The notes: generated by a model not told the origin, from the letters alone. DNA of 45,541 nucleotides from Acanthamoeba lenticulata (GCA_002179805.1 NAVB01000188.1:1-45541), one strand, 5' to 3'. Numbered from the stretch's first letter, positions 31,074 through 44,300 are shown. Program-made: numbers and translations.

Positions 31074-34000
31074 TCAAGGCGCCGGGGCCTCCTGGTCCAT
31101 GGCGTCCTCGACGGGCCCTGCAACGGCCTCCTCGCCAGCGCCAAACGACGACGTTTCGGGGTTGACGACGCGCGGCGGCTCCGGCTCGGGCTCCTCCTCT
31201 TCGCCATCAAAGAGCGGATGCGGCGCATCATCGTCCAAAGCAGCGGGGTGGCTTCCGTTGCTGCTCGCGTGGTCGTTGGCGGCCGGCGGGGCGTCGTCAT
31301 CGTCGAGGTCCCCAAACTCAGACACGTCGTCGAGGCTCTTGTACTGGAAGATGGGCAGCGCGGGGGCCGCCTGCTGCTCAAACGACGCCATCAAGAGGCT
31401 TTGCTCCATCACGCTCATATCGCCCTACGACCGTCAACACGATAAACGTCAGCAACCATCAAGGTGTTGCACACAGAGAGAACCAACAGCGAAAGAACGT
31501 ACCCGCTCACGCGCGAGGCGCTCGGCCTGCCGCTGGCGCTCCCGCTCGCGCTGGGCCGCCAGCTCGGCCTCTTCGAGCTCACGTCGTCGTCGCTCTTCGG
31601 CCTCCTCCTGCTCTCGTCGCCGGCGCTCCTCCTCGAGCCGGCGCTCTTCCTCCCGTCGTTCCCTCTCCTTCCTCTCACGCTCTTCCTTCTCCAGCCTCTC
31701 CTTTTCCTGTAAAACGTGATGACGACAATCAGCGCCCAGAACGAGGCGAACGGCTCGAAGGGACGGGGGAAAGACTTACGCGAATGGCGTCCTGCATCTT
31801 CTTGGTCTGGAATTGCGACCAGGTCTTGTCAAGAGAGGGCGGAGACTGCGGCTTGACTGCTGTTGCGGGCGTTTCAAAATCGTCGCTCAGTTCGCTCCAC
31901 GCGTCCACGTTCTTCAGCGCCACTTGCTGTTAACAGAGAAAGAGCGGGAAGGTCAGCACCAAAACACCACAGCCGAGGCCCATACTCCACCCCGCGTTGG
32001 ACAAATAATAGACTTGGCGCTCTCGAATCAAAAGTCGATTAAAAAGCATCGTGTTATGCAGAAAACTATGTATAGGTGTGTAAAGACATGGCTCGCAAAG
32101 AGGGGACATGAGGCGAGGGAGGGAGGCGCAAGCCGAGAGACGCCTCTCACTTTCAAGAGGAAAGTGTGGCGGGAAGAAAGGAATGGAGATAGAGAGAAGG
32201 TAATGTTGGTAAGAGAGTGTTCTGACGAACGAGTGAAAAAGAAGGAGAAAGAGAGCGAGAGGCGCAAGAGAAGCGTGCACAGAAAAAGAATAAAGGCTAA
32301 TCATTTAAAGTCAAGCAAAGAGAGGCACCTTAGGCGCTTCAGACTTGGGCGGGGCATCGTCCATGGCGACTGCTGCCTGCGTCAAGCTCTCGTCTCCGTT
32401 CCCAGCCTCTGCCGGGAGTATCGAGTCCTTGGGATCAAACGAAAAGGAAATGGCTTTCCCGTTCTCTTGATTGTGGTGCGCCGCGCTCTTTTCATCTACG
32501 AAAGTGAAGAGAAGCTAATCAGCTACTGTCAATTCGGAAACAAAAAGGAGAGGGACAAGGACACTGTACCCTCAACGCCCGAAGACATGGGCGTGGTGGC
32601 CGGTGAGGGGGCAGATGCTGCCACTTCACCAGCCACCGACCCAGAGGTGACGTCCGCGGCAGCCGGGACTTCCGACGACGATTCGCCGGCGGTCAGATCG
32701 GACGGGACGCTCCCGACGTTGATCGGCGCTGTGACGGTTGTAGCCAACGAAGCAGTGGCGGGTTGCGTGCTGGTGACGACGGCGGTGGCCGTGTTGTCCC
32801 TCTTCTCAGACTCACTGTCGGTCGACTCAGAATCGGAGCCGCTATCGCTCTCTGAGTCGGATGACTCCGAATCGCTCGACTCACTGTCGCTGCCGTCGGT
32901 CTCGGACTCACTCGTTTCACTTTCGTCGTTACGTTTCTTCTCAGCCGCCGCCAGCAGGAGATCGCCCTCGCCCGTCGACCTGGCTAAGCCCTTTTGCGTG
33001 AGAGCCTGCTGGTGCTCGGTGAGCGCCTTGATTTGGCGCTCGACGTCCTCGATCTTCTGCTGAGTGCCCTGCGGCACGAGAGATTCGGTCTGTACACTCT
33101 TCGACGAGCCCGAGAGGGACGGCGTTCGGCTGCCGCGGCGGCTACGACCCGCTGTTCGCTGAGTAACGCTCCGCACGAAGCGCTCGAGATGACGCAGCGT
33201 GGCCGGGTTGAGGGCGTCGATATCGATTTCGATCTCCTCGCCCGAGGCCGTCAGCTGAGGCATTCGCTCGTGGATGATTTTGACGACCATGCCCAAGTGC
33301 TCGCTCGGTAGCGTGTTGATGGCTTGGCTCAGCTTCTTCTTTTCGTCAAACGTCATCGGCCGCTGATCCTCCGCTCGGCCTCGGCCGTTGCTTGTCTTCT
33401 TGAAGCGCTCGAGATCTCGCTGTATCGTCGAGACGGACTCGCGCAGCTCCCTCATAGACTGCTCCACTGCTTCGCCTGACTCAACGTGGTCTCCGACCTT
33501 GGCCTTGAGGGCCTTGAACTTCTCTTCAAAAATCCCCGATAGCGTTGAGGCCATTAGCACGATGTCCGAACCGGGCTGGTTGTATGTGAAGGTGTTAGAG
33601 AACACCAGCCTCACGTCGGTCGCAAACTCGTCCTCGTGTTCATAGCTCCCTGAGTCCAGTTGTTCCTAGACAGCGCGAGTAGAGGACGTTAATATACTTG
33701 GAGCGCACCAACAGACAAGACGACTGACTCAATCACAAGCGAGTAGCGCTGAGCTGCTTACCTTGATGGTACCCAAGTCCATAGGGTTCTTAATAACATC
33801 AAAGTAGTCAGGGATGTTCAGGGCGATGGGATCAACAGGCTGGTTAAACGGCCACCCGAAGCGATGCGTCATGAGCGTCTTGAGCAAGACTTGGCACTGC
33901 TTCAGAGCCCACGTGAGCTGCACAGGCCCGCCGAAGGCGTCTAGTCGCTTGGGACGCCGAGCTCGCTTTGCTCGGGTGACGGGCCCCTCAGGTGTTGGCG

Positions 34001-34811
34001 AGGTGGGAAGTGTAGAGACGTCGTGCGAGGCGCGTCGTGGAATACCTGCCGAACTCTTTCGCTTGCCGCGAGCGGGGGGCGCTGGTGGGTCGGCGAATAC
34101 AGCGGTTGTGGTAGCTGGCTCGCCCTCAGGCTCTATGGCTGCAGGTACAACTGGTACCGGGGTTGCAGCTGCCGCTCCTCGAGCCGCGCCGCGCCCTCGT
34201 CCTCGGCCCGACGGAACTCCACGCGGGGCAGGTAGTGGTGTGGAGGCAGAAAGCATCGGTGTGGTTGGCGCTGACGCAGATTGCTTTAAGCCGGGCGTTG
34301 AGCTGCTGAGGGAAGGTGCTTTTCGACTGATTTTGGCAAGCTCCTTCTCTATATCGGCGAGCATTCGTTTCTTTTCCTCCAATATGCGCCTTCGATCGGC
34401 CTTGGAGTCTGCAGATTCCTCGACCTTTGTCTTCTTTTTGCCATCCTGTAGCGGGATGAGTGGTGAAGATCAGCGATCAATGTCCCATCCCCATCACATG
34501 ATCTCCCATTCCATCATTCATCATCTATCATCTTCCATCCATCTATCATCCAACAAGAAGAGGATGGATCCTCACCGTTGAGGGCTCATTCTTGGCGTCG
34601 CGAGCCCTCTTGCCAAGGACTGGCTGTTCCTCCTCCTTTGAGGTGCCGGCATCGGGCATCTCCTTTGCCTGAGATGGAGATGTGGATGAATGAGCAACAT
34701 GTACGTAAGGGATCTCAGTGGATGAAATGGGCGTGAGCCTGTGGATACCTTCGTAGGATCACTGCCAGCATTGAGCTTTACTGGCTCAAAGGGAGGGTTG
34801 GTGTCCATCAT
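31074..34811 (-). CDS. BET-family bromodomain protein (single bromodomain + ET domain)
   Basis: Chromatin reader. ATG 34811 gives [19 protein letters not shown]; Lys/Glu and Ala/Pro/Arg-rich exons follow. The bromodomain (about 33960-33590) shows the WPF shelf ([12 protein letters not shown]), the PMD motif ([15 protein letters not shown]) and the acetyl-lysine Asn in [14 protein letters not shown]. The ET/NET domain (about 33385-33160) reads [20 protein letters not shown] and [21 protein letters not shown] Ser/Asp/Glu cluster then resembles the CK2-site region after the ET domain of BRD4. The C-terminal exons carry [13 protein letters not shown] and [20 protein letters not shown], matching the KNxxSWxxL/F-x-x-F+ coiled-coil of animal BETs, then an Arg/Glu-rich helix and an acidic tail ending DQEAPAP (stop 31074-31076). 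It probably reads acetylated histones and recruits transcription factors. Antisense frames here are shadows. Confidence 0.9.
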
Positions 34812-35660
34812 GGGGTGTGATCCGCCCCCTTGGTAGAGCCTAGAGTGGGCACGATAGGTAGTAGTAGTAGTAGAGAGAGTGGAGGAATGAATTGGATTTA
34901 TTCAATCAATTCCCAATGTGTTTTTTTTGTGTGTTGTGGTGACCGTTAGCGGCAGCCGCTTATGTCTGTGTAGACAAAAAAACGGACCGTTGACCGGTTA
35001 TCCGTACCTTTCCGCGCTGGGAGGTGGGGAGGAGTGTGAAGGTTTTCGGGACGACAGCCAGCCACGTCCCCGGTATTTATGCTGTGTCGACAGCACCGTC
35101 TTTACTTTTCAATTGGCCCACGTCGACCGCCTCTACCAAACGGATCTTTAAGGTCCCAAGCTCCGGTGACCGTTCCCATGATTTCCACGAAAGTCCTTTT
35201 GTGCTTCGCGGGGTTGACGGGAAACAGCCGCCACGGAGATGCGCTGACGCATGCGTGCCCAACGGTCCAAAATTTGGGGGGTTTGTGATGTGCTGGGTGG
35301 CTCATCAGTTCAATTTGATGTGGTTGTGATCTACGTTTGGGGACGATCATTCACGATGGGCTCAATAATGCCATAATCTGAATCTTAACCGTCTAAAAAT
35401 AAACTCAAAACTTTACATGGCCGCATCTGCCAGATGGAAACAGTGAGTGCGGTTAGAAACACGTTGCGCAAGAAGAGCATTGTCTGAGAACACGTACCAG
35501 AGAGCCTCTTGATCCACATTCGTGCTCTCCGCCGCGCAGGTGAGGGACCTTGTCTGTGCCGAGCCCGAACGAAGTCAGAAAAAACCCGGTATGATCGAGA
35601 AGGTGCACGAATTGTGCGCGATGCTGGATCTTGGTGGGGTCGTACCTCGGCCACTCACGA
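34812..35660. other. Intergenic region between BET and CobW genes
   Basis: About 850 bases holding the BET promoter and the CobW 3' end. Short TAG-type repeats (GTAGTAGTAGTAG) lie near 34858-34872. A plus-strand open stretch at 35510-35660 (reading AAQVRDLVCAEPERSQ) looks slightly protein-like but overlaps the CobW 3' flank and has no matching exons, so no gene is called. The rest shows nothing recognisable. Confidence 0.4.
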
Positions 35661-37578
35661 TCAGCGCGAGAACAGGAGTGACACCACACGGTGCGCGACC
35701 AGAGCCAAGAGCGTGAAGGCGATGACAAAGGGCAAGTTCCAATCGCTTGGCACGCCGAGCGCCTCCATGACCGTGGCACGGTAGCGTGACCAGAACAGGT
35801 AGGACACGCCGAGCACGAGCACCCACGTCCATGCGGCGCGGCCCAGGCCCAATCGCGGCGTCGCAGCACCCGTCCAGGCCTCCACCCACACGCGTGGGAC
35901 CTCCTTGCGGTCACTGCCCGATTCTCGCTCTTGTAGGCGCTCCGAAGCTCGCGGATTACGAGCGTCGTCGGTGCTGGCGGGCTCGCCTACCATGTGGCGC
36001 TGATAGTGCTCGTAGAGGCTTTTAGGGTGGAGGTTGTGGCCAATGAAGACGAAACGGTTCGTCTTGGGCCCGGTCGCCTCGGCGACTGCGGGGCCTGAGC
36101 TGGTCGCTGCTGCGTCGTCGCCGTCTTGGGGTGGCTGGTCGCTACCTGGAGCGGGCGGACGAGCGCTCCCGTGGGGCACATACACGTGGAGGTTGGGCTC
36201 CAGCGAGAACGCCGCATGGACGCCCTGGAGCACAAAGCGGAGGCCTCCCTCGACGTGTACGACGCCCTTGGTGCGCATGATGACGTCGCCCTGGTCCTTA
36301 AGCAGCTGCCCAATCCATCGTTGCACGTCTGCTAGCGCATACTCGCCCTGGTCACACGCGGGCGCGACATCATTGGCGTCAGGCACAGCACGAAGAAGAA
36401 CGACGGCAGCAAGGAGCAGCAAAGGCAGACCTCGCTGCGCAGGGTGACAGACTGGATGCGAGCATCGTGCTTGCGGTAGGGCCGGAAGTCGAGAAAGCCG
36501 GCGTCGCGCTCGAGCGTCTGGGCGAGGTCGAACGCGCCGATGCCGAGCACGCGCGAGGCCTCGACGTTGGCAAACTCGGTGCGGATGATGGGCGCGGACG
36601 GGTTGAGCCCCCGGAGCACCTTCTCGACCTCGTTAAGCTCCTTGGCCGACACGAGGTCCACCTTGTTCAGCAATATTCGGTCTGCACGTCCCACGTCGCC
36701 CCTCAGCGGCGGCATGAGCGCCTCGAAAGGAGGTCAAAGGGAAAAAAGCTTGGCGCCAACCTGCAATGATGATCTGCTCCTCGGCCTCGTTGATGACTTC
36801 AATGCCGACGTCCTGCGCCTCCTGCGCCTCCTTGCCCTCAGTGTTGGCGAGTTGCTGCCGTATGTTCTGCGCGTCGACCAGCGTGATGATGGCATCGATG
36901 CGGAAGTTGGCGCGCAGCCTGCCAGACGTTGGAGTTGGTCGCTTTCGGATTATTGTTGAGTAGTAAGAAGGGAAGAAGAGGAAGGCCGACGCACTTGGGT
37001 TTCTCGAAGAAGGCCGAGGCAAAGGCCGGGTCGGCCAGGCCCGTGGTCTCGATGATGATGTGGTCGAACTTGTCGCGATGGTCCATCAGCTGGCTCACCA
37101 CGCGCTTGAAGTCTTTTCGGCCGGTCGAGCAGCAGAGGCAGCCGTTGCTCGTCTCGATGATCCGCGCCGTGCAGGCGGCGTGGCTCGCGTGTTCGCGCAG
37201 CTCGTTCTCTGTGCCGATGCTGGCCACCGCAAACTGTGCGCATCATTGTTGTCGTGTTTGAGTGACCGCGGTTGAAGCGAGCTTGGGAAGAGGAGGAGCG
37301 GGGTGACGCGAGGGACCTCGTTTTCGATAATGGCCAGGCGAAGTGGCGAGCGCGCGTGCTGGTGCAAGAGATGGCGAAGAAGTGTCGTCTTGCCCGACCC
37401 CAGGTACCCCGTCAGCACGGTCACTGGGATGGGTGCTAAACCGCAGGTCCACCCACACAATCGAGAGCCAACTTTAAAAGATCGAAGAGAACAAGGACAG
37501 GTGCACTGCCTGAGCGAGAGGAGAACATATGTTGTACGCACCCTTCGAGGTTACGCCGGCAGCTGCCTCCTGCTTCAT
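35661..37578 (-). CDS. CobW/COG0523 G3E GTPase with C-terminal membrane helices
   Basis: Metallochaperone-type GTPase. The start was fixed by splicing: ATG 37578 gives MKQEAAAGVTSK, and the GTGCGT intron joins in phase to APIPVTVLTGYLGSGKTTLL (Walker A). Later exons show SNGCLCCS (the CxCC metal site), DHIIIETTGLADPAF (Walker B region), NFRIDAIITLVDAQ, ILLNKVDLVSAKEL (NKxD) and the C-terminal domain IMRTKGVVHVEGGLRFVLQG and RFVFIGHNLHPKSLYEHY. This family delivers zinc, cobalt or iron to client enzymes using GTP. Unusually, two hydrophobic helices follow (WTWVLVLGVSYLFW and LPFVIAFTLLALVAHRVVSL), so the protein is probably tail-anchored in a membrane; it ends LLFSR. The N-terminus lacks the CPELVP motif that ZNG1 uses to bind MetAP1, so the client is probably different. 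Confidence 0.88.
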
Positions 37579-37819
37579 CTTCTTCTTCTTCGTAGGACAG
37601 CTGTGAGGTCGACAAAGGAAAAGAAAAGAAATTGGCGGATCGGCTTCCCGTTTCAATTTCTCGCGCAAAGAGATGAGATGCAGAATGACTCATCGAGGTA
37701 CAATAAAACACCCACCATGTATTACTTTTTACAGCCCGCCTTTTTTGTACAAGTTGTTCGACGTAGAAGAGATCCTGGGGAGCTCGTCGAGGTTGAACCG
37801 CGAGTAGCGGCAGCTGAGC

Positions 37820-38095
37820 TCAGCTGTAGATTCTGTCTTGGCTGGCCGAGCCCCTAATAGATTGTCTCTCCTCCTGCCTGGACTTTGTGGAAGAGGAGGA
37901 GGTGGAAGCTGATGGAGAGGGCGAGGAACTGCTGCTCCACCCGAGGTATTGGCGCCAACCGCCCGACTGTGGGGCAGGCGTGTCAAAGCTCGACGCGTCG
38001 CTTTGCTGATAGTATGACGAGGACGAGGGAGGAGAGGCCGGCTCCTTCTTCTTGCCCCAAAAGGACGGCAACTCGATGGAGGAAAGGGATGCCAT
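37820..38095 (-). CDS. Small Ser-rich protein, unknown
   Basis: ATG 38095 opens MASLSSIELPSFWGKKKEPA, then a Ser/Pro/Tyr-rich chain with GGWRQYLGWSSSSS, ending SQDRIYS. No family recognised. A possible alternative removes a 70-bp segment starting GTCCAG and joins to CRYSRFNLDELPRISSTSNN, ending KKGGL at 37729; that tail looks more protein-like but the donor is weak. The gene lies between the start of the CobW gene and the end of the Roco gene, all on the minus strand. It could be a short membrane-trafficking or regulatory protein, or the first exon of something mis-split; I cannot tell. Confidence 0.45.
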   Translation of the reverse strand: MASLSSIELPSFWGKKKEPASPPSSSSYYQQSDASSFDTPAPQSGGWRQYLGWSSSSSPSPSASTSSSSTKSRQEERQSIRGSASQDRIYS

Positions 38096-38398
38096 TGTGT
38101 CTATGCTCTGTGGGGTGGAGGCGGGTTGCGCGTTGGGCTGTTGCGAGTTGTGGGCGATTCAAGATCTTGGCGGAAGAGGCGCCTTTGGTTCCCCGAGGCG
38201 TTTCTGGTCTCTTTCGTCAATATTTTTCGGGCCTTTAGCGAAGGCTTCGTCAGCAGTTTATTTACTTAATGCAGCGTCAATTTAGCACAAACTATTTCAC
38301 ATTTTGCAGTGCCCTCTCTCGGCTGTGTCAGGCCAACTGCGGAACTGTCGAATGCGAAGTCGTACCCAGCCTTCGGCCGTGCCCATTGGCGCGTCGGG

Positions 38399-41300
38399 CT
38401 AGGTCGCAGGACGCCTTCGGACCGAAAGGCCAAAGTCGGCGGGTAGTGATGACGCGAAAGGCTGCGTTGCGCCAGCTTCCTGCGTTCCCCAGACCGCCGT
38501 GACGGGTCCTCTTGGGCTTCGCGCGGCCTCGTAGGCCTCACCGGTGGCGCCAGTCGCCTCGCGGAGGAGCTCGTCCACGTTGAGCAGGCCCACCTCGCGG
38601 TCCCACGAGCCTGTCCACAGTACGCCTCTGGTTCCACTTGACAAGTCGGACCTTCGCTCATTCTCCTGTTGTTCCTCTTCCTCATTCTCATTCACGTGTT
38701 CCTCTTCATCTTGGTCCTCGTCTTGCTGGCGGCGCGCCTGTCGTTTGAGCAGCTGCCTCTGCTTGAACGTGGGCAGTCGTTCTCCCGTCTTCGTCCTGTT
38801 CGTGGGTGCCGCAAACATGAGGCCACAGTCAGTCGTGTGGTGAAGAGAACGGGTGTGGCGTGGGGGCGTGAAGCGGGTACTTGGGCGGTGGGGCGCTGAG
38901 GCAACTGACGGCATCCTTGTGAAGGGCCTCCAGCCGCAGGCGCGACTTGCGCGAGGTAGCGTCGACAGCCACGAGCTCGCCCCGTCGTCCACCGACCCAC
39001 ACCAGCCCGCCGGCAGCCGCTATCGACATCACCCGGCGGTCGTCTTCCTCTTCTTCTACATCTCCTTGTCGTGTCCTGTCGACATCGCCACCTTTACTTG
39101 CGGCAGGCTCGTCTCGCAACGCGGTCACCTTGACGTGATAGCGCCAGTCCGGGTTGGGCCGTCTCTGCTGGTGCTGCGCGCGCTGCTGTTGATCCTCCTC
39201 CTTCGCTTGCGGCCCTGAGCCACCACCGCCACCAGGCTCGCTGGCCCACACTTGGCCCACGCGGAACACGTAGAGGTGGCCCGTCGTGGTGCCCAGCCAC
39301 ACTTCATCCTTGGCCGCCGCTTCCTCGTCGCCCTGCTCCTTTGGGGCGCTGCACATGCAGCACACGGGCCCGCCCTCCCACGCGATCGCCGGGTCGTCGT
39401 ACGCGAGTTCGTTGACCTGCGCGACAGCGTCCAAGGTTGGCTGAAGAACGAAACGCGAAGCAAAGGGAAATAAAAGAAAGAAAGAAAGAAAGAGGGGGGG
39501 GGACTTGCCTTGACCGCTGTGAGGGCGTCAAAGACGACAAGGCCTCGGTCTGTGGCCACCCAGACGAGCACGTCGTGCGTGAGCATGGCCCGCACCGGAC
39601 TCTCCAGGGCGAGCATCCGCCGACACGACCATTTCTGCTCCACAGGCCAACACCACCAGACAGCGTCGACGTCAGCCTCAAGGAAAAGCAGCGGCGGGCA
39701 CCTGTTCGTGGCGGGGCGGGGACGAATCCGTACCTTGGACCACACACGGATGGAGCCGTCGAGCGAGCCGCTCCAGAGCTCCTGGCCCACGTTGGCCAGG
39801 CAGGTGACCTCCTCCCAGTGGCCGCTCAGGCGGTGGTGGTAGCGCTTGAACGTGCGCACGTCCCACAGCCCGATCGTCCGGTCCGACGAGGCGCTGCACA
39901 CATAGCCGCCTGGCAGCCACAAAAACGCAGAAAGAAAGAAAGAAAAGCGACGTGAGGCCTCGTGCAATGGAGGGGGGGGGAGGCGTGGCGCGGGTCTAGA
40001 GGTTACCGCAGTACGAGAGCGCGTTGATGCGCTGGCGGTGGTGGGCCCGCATGTCCCACAGCACCTTGCCCCGCCGGTCCCACACGCGGATCGTCCCATC
40101 TGCAGACGGCAGCGCATGCGGGTCAGCAACGCAAATCAAATCATAATAATGATCTTGTTCGTGGCCGTGACGCATCCTCAGGCGCTGGTCGTACCGCGGC
40201 AGCCGGCCCAGACGCGGCCCTCGACGGCCAGCAGGCACTGGACGGCCCCCGAGTGGGACGGGCGAAGCATGCAGCGCCACGCGGCGGACGAGACGTGCTG
40301 ACTGATCAAGCTGCGCGCCCCAAGAGCCAGCCCGTTAGAGCTGGGAAAGGAAGGGAAAGGAAGGGGAAGGAGGGTCGGCGTCTTGCCTGTCGTCCGGTGA
40401 GTGGAGGGACTTGACGAGGTTGGCCTTGGCCTGGAGGCGGCTGGTGGGGAGCCACGACGCTGGGCCCGACTCCTCCGTGAACGAGACGTGGTGGTCCCGC
40501 TGCGACACCAGGGCTGACCCCGCGCGTGACGCTGGGGCCGAGCCCGACGGCGGCTCCGGTCGGGAGCTCAGGTGGGCCATCCCTGCCAGCCGCTCGAGGA
40601 TCTGTCCCGAGGCGGTCGCATGAAAATGTCAACCAACGGCAGCGAGGCTGGGCGAGGCGGCACGATACGGACCTGGCGGAAGGACGGGCGTGTGCCGACG
40701 TTGTCGCTCCAGCAATCGCGGACGAGGTCGGCGTACTCGGCCGGGCAGTCCTCGGGGAGCGTCGGTCGCAGCCCTGTGCGCGGGAACAGAGAGTCCAGTC
40801 AGCCTCGTCAGACTCGTGAAACCGCTTCCCCGCCTTTGCGCGTGACCACGAACCGTTCATGATCTTCTCTTCGAGGTCGAACCAGAACATGTTGGCCTTG
40901 AGGTGCTCGTGGAAGGGCGGCAGGCAGGTGACGAGCTCCGAAAGGATGATGCCGTAGCTGTAGACGTCGGACTTGAGGGAGAAGGCCTCGCCCCGGATGA
41001 CCTCGACGGCCAGCCACATGGGGTTGTCCACCACGCGGCCCCGCACGAACAGCGAGTGGGCCGTCGACAGGCCAAAGTCGGACACCTTGGCCACGCCGTT
41101 CGACAGCTGCCGCGTCACAATGGGGGGGGAGGAGCGTGAGCGCGGGCGAGGGCCGCGGGCGCGCATCTGCGTGAGTGCGTGGGCGCACCATCACGTTGGT
41201 GGACTTGAGGTCGCGATGGATGATGGGCGGTGAGTGCGAGTGCAGGTGGTTCATGCCCTCGGCGATGTCGTGGGCGATGCTCAGCACCTCGCCCCAGCTC

Positions 41301-44300
41301 AGCGGCCCCTTCCTATGGTAGAGCGGCAACCATTAAGATGGTGATGATGATGATGAAGGCGACGATGATGAAGAAGATGAAGAGGGAGATGATGATGACG
41401 GGCGGAACGCACGTGTGGAGGTAGTCGTAGAGGTTGCCCTGCGTGAGGAACTCCATCACGATGGAGAACGGCCCGCGGCAAATGCCCTCCAGCCGAACCA
41501 AGTTGCGGTGGTCCAGCAGCCTGCCGCGGACGTCCCCAGCGTTAGCTACAGCCGCGCAACAGTGACGTTTCGCGGACAAGGTGCGTACGTCATGAGCCAG
41601 GCCTCGGAGCGGAACTCGTTGAAGACGGAGAGGACCTCCTCCTCGGTCATGAAGGGCGTCTCCTCGTCGCGCGGCTCTTGCTGCAGAATTCGGAACTCCT
41701 GCTCGTCCCCACGAAGCACACAACTTTAGGTTGGCGACGCAGGGCAAGGCTGGGTGCAGAGTGGGATGAGGCGTGTGCCTTGACGGCCACGTGCTCGCCG
41801 CGGTAGATGGCCGAGTGGACCACCGCGAATGGGCCGTGCGCGATCTGCGACAGGATCTTGAGCTCGGCGAAGTCGATCTCAAAGCCCTGTTCGTGCACGC
41901 CGCATCAGTATCCGATTCAAAGGCAAAGGCACGAGCGGGCGAGTTGCACCTGAAGGTCGGCAAGCGAGAGGTCGGGCACAAGGTTGTCGAGCCGGACGGT
42001 GGGTAAGTCCTCGCCCTCAAGGTAGATCTTGCTGGTCGATTTGTGCCGGTCCCTGTTGTTGTTTGGACTTCAGCCCAGATCAGAGCAAGCCCTCTCACGA
42101 GCATCCACTCGAGTGCGCGCACAAAAACTCGTACCGGACAACGCCTCGGCGAAGGCCGTCACGGCCGGCGGGATCGCTGTTGCTGGCGGCGGCGCGCCCG
42201 GCCTGGCAGTAGAGCACACGGCGGCGCTTGGTGATGGCCCGGAGGCACTCGTCCAGGGAGAACAGGAAGGGCTCGTGCTCAGCGCTGGCCCCCCCGCCAG
42301 AGCCGCCGCTGCCGGAGCCACCAGAGGCGTCGTCGACGAGGGCCTCGCTCATGCCGGCCTCCACGAGCTCGTCCTCGGGCAGCGCGCCGGGCTCGGCCCG
42401 CGCGGCGGCAGCCCGCAGCTTCTGCGACGCGTAGAGCGTGGTCTTGGCCAGCTGATGCTTGCGCAGCGCGAGGCAGTGGCAGCACGGCACCAGCACCTGC
42501 GACTTGACCCGGAACCAGTTGATCGCCAGGTCCTCGATGTTGGCCTGGCAGCCCGTGGGGAGCCGCGGGTCAGTGCCGAGCTTAAGGGGGCGGCGAGGGT
42601 GGGATGGGGGCGGGACCTCGATCAGCCGGAGAAGCTTGCCGGGGTTGGCGCCGTAGACGTGGACCTTGAGCAGGCCCCTGTCCGGGAACTCTTCGAGGAG
42701 TGCGCGCTGCTCGTCCTCGGCTCCTGCTGTTGCCGCCGTCCCATCGGCCTCGTCATGCACCGCACCGCCAATGCCCTTGGCCGACCGGAGGCTGTCGGCG
42801 CTGGTCTTTCGCGCCACCACACTGGGCTTACTATCATCCTTCCCGCGGGAGCCGCTCTTCTGCTGCTGCTGGAGTTTCTTGAACGGATTGAGGGCCGGGT
42901 GGCTGCCCCGCTGACCGCCGTTGCTGCCAAAGACGTCAAAGTCGAGCCCCGACCGGCGCAGGTCCCGCCACTGCAGTGATGACGACAGCGCCGATGCCGA
43001 TGCCGCGGAGAATCGCGGCTCCGCTCGAGCGGGCGTCGGCTCGGCCGGCCGGCGGTCGGAAGCCGAGGCGTGGCTCTTGTTGTTGTTCTTGTTGGACTGG
43101 AGCAGGACGATGCCGTGCTTCCAGTAGAGCGGCGAGTCGACGACCTGCAGCAAGTGGACCATCAGGCGCGAGAAGAAGCCCGCCGGGAGGTAGTCGAAGC
43201 GATAGGTGCGCCGCAGCTCGTGGACCACGCCCCCGCGCGGGAGGGCCAGCGGCGGCGCCACCAGCGATGGCATCGGCAGCGGCGGCGATGACGGCGACGA
43301 TGACGGCAAGGCCGATGCCTGCGGTGACGACGACGTCGGGGGCGGTGATCGCGAGAGCGTTCGAGCGCCTGAACGCGGGGACGTCGACATCGACAGCGAT
43401 GACGACGACGAAGAGGGGGAGGACGACAAGGAGGACGGAAGGCTCTCGAAGGAGATCCTGCCCGGCTGCGACTGCGGGGAGTCGATGACCAGCGGCGAAG
43501 TCACGGCCGGCAAGGGGCACAGCACGCGGATGTCGTGGTGCTCGGGGCCCGCGGCTGGGCCGCCCAGCTGCAGGGACGAGGGCGCAAGCGACGAAGAGGC
43601 AGCGCTGGCCGTCGGACGCGGGGCATCGGTCGAAACGAGCAGCCGGAAGCGGTTCTGCTCCGCGTGGTAGGCCGGGCCGTAAAGGTAGGCCAGGTTTGAC
43701 GACGGCCCGGGGCCCGTCGCGCGCGCCGTGCCCCCCGTGAGGGCCGACGAAGCGAGCGCCGACGCCGACGTCGCGCCAGACGCTGCTACGGCGGCCGCGT
43801 AGGGCGTGCTCGGGAAGAGCGGCAGGTAGCGCCGCAGCTGCACCGAGGCCGAGATGTAGCGCAGACCCGACGACGGCGACGACGACATCAGGTTAAAGGC
43901 CGTGGAGGGCGCCGCGCTGCTCGAGGACGAAGAGGACGAGGAGGATGTTGACGACACGTAGGATCGCTTGCGCTCGCGGAGCTCGAGCTTGATGAGGTAG
44001 CGCTCTGGGCGCCAGCCAAACTTGTGGAGCGGGAGGTGCGCCGCCGGGAGGAGCGACGGGATGACGATCTTCTCGCCGCGTGTGCGGCCCTCGCGCTCGT
44101 CCTCGCGCGCCTGCAGGGCCAGCATGTTCTGCCAGCCGTGGTCCACCAGCGAGTCGATTCGCTTCGAGCGCTCGACCTTGGCCAAGTAGCGCCGCTTGTG
44201 ATCGCCTCCCTCGTCGGCGTCCTCCTCGGGCGCTGGCGCGGTGGACGTGCCGTCGCCGCCGTGCGACGAGCGCGCCAGGCGGAGAGCGAGCCCAAACTGC

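Noticed and set aside
31813..33063. A 416-codon plus-strand frame over the BET gene
   Set aside because: It crosses introns and the acidic Ser repeat of the minus-strand gene, whose bromodomain and ET domain are unmistakable.
35510..35716. Plus-strand frame reading AAQVRDLVCAEPERSQ
   Set aside because: It overlaps the CobW 3' end, lacks further exons and has no recognised family.
42029..42979. A 316-codon plus-strand frame over the Roco COR region
   Set aside because: Shadow of a GC-rich minus-strand exon; no motif, and it conflicts with the in-frame COR segment.
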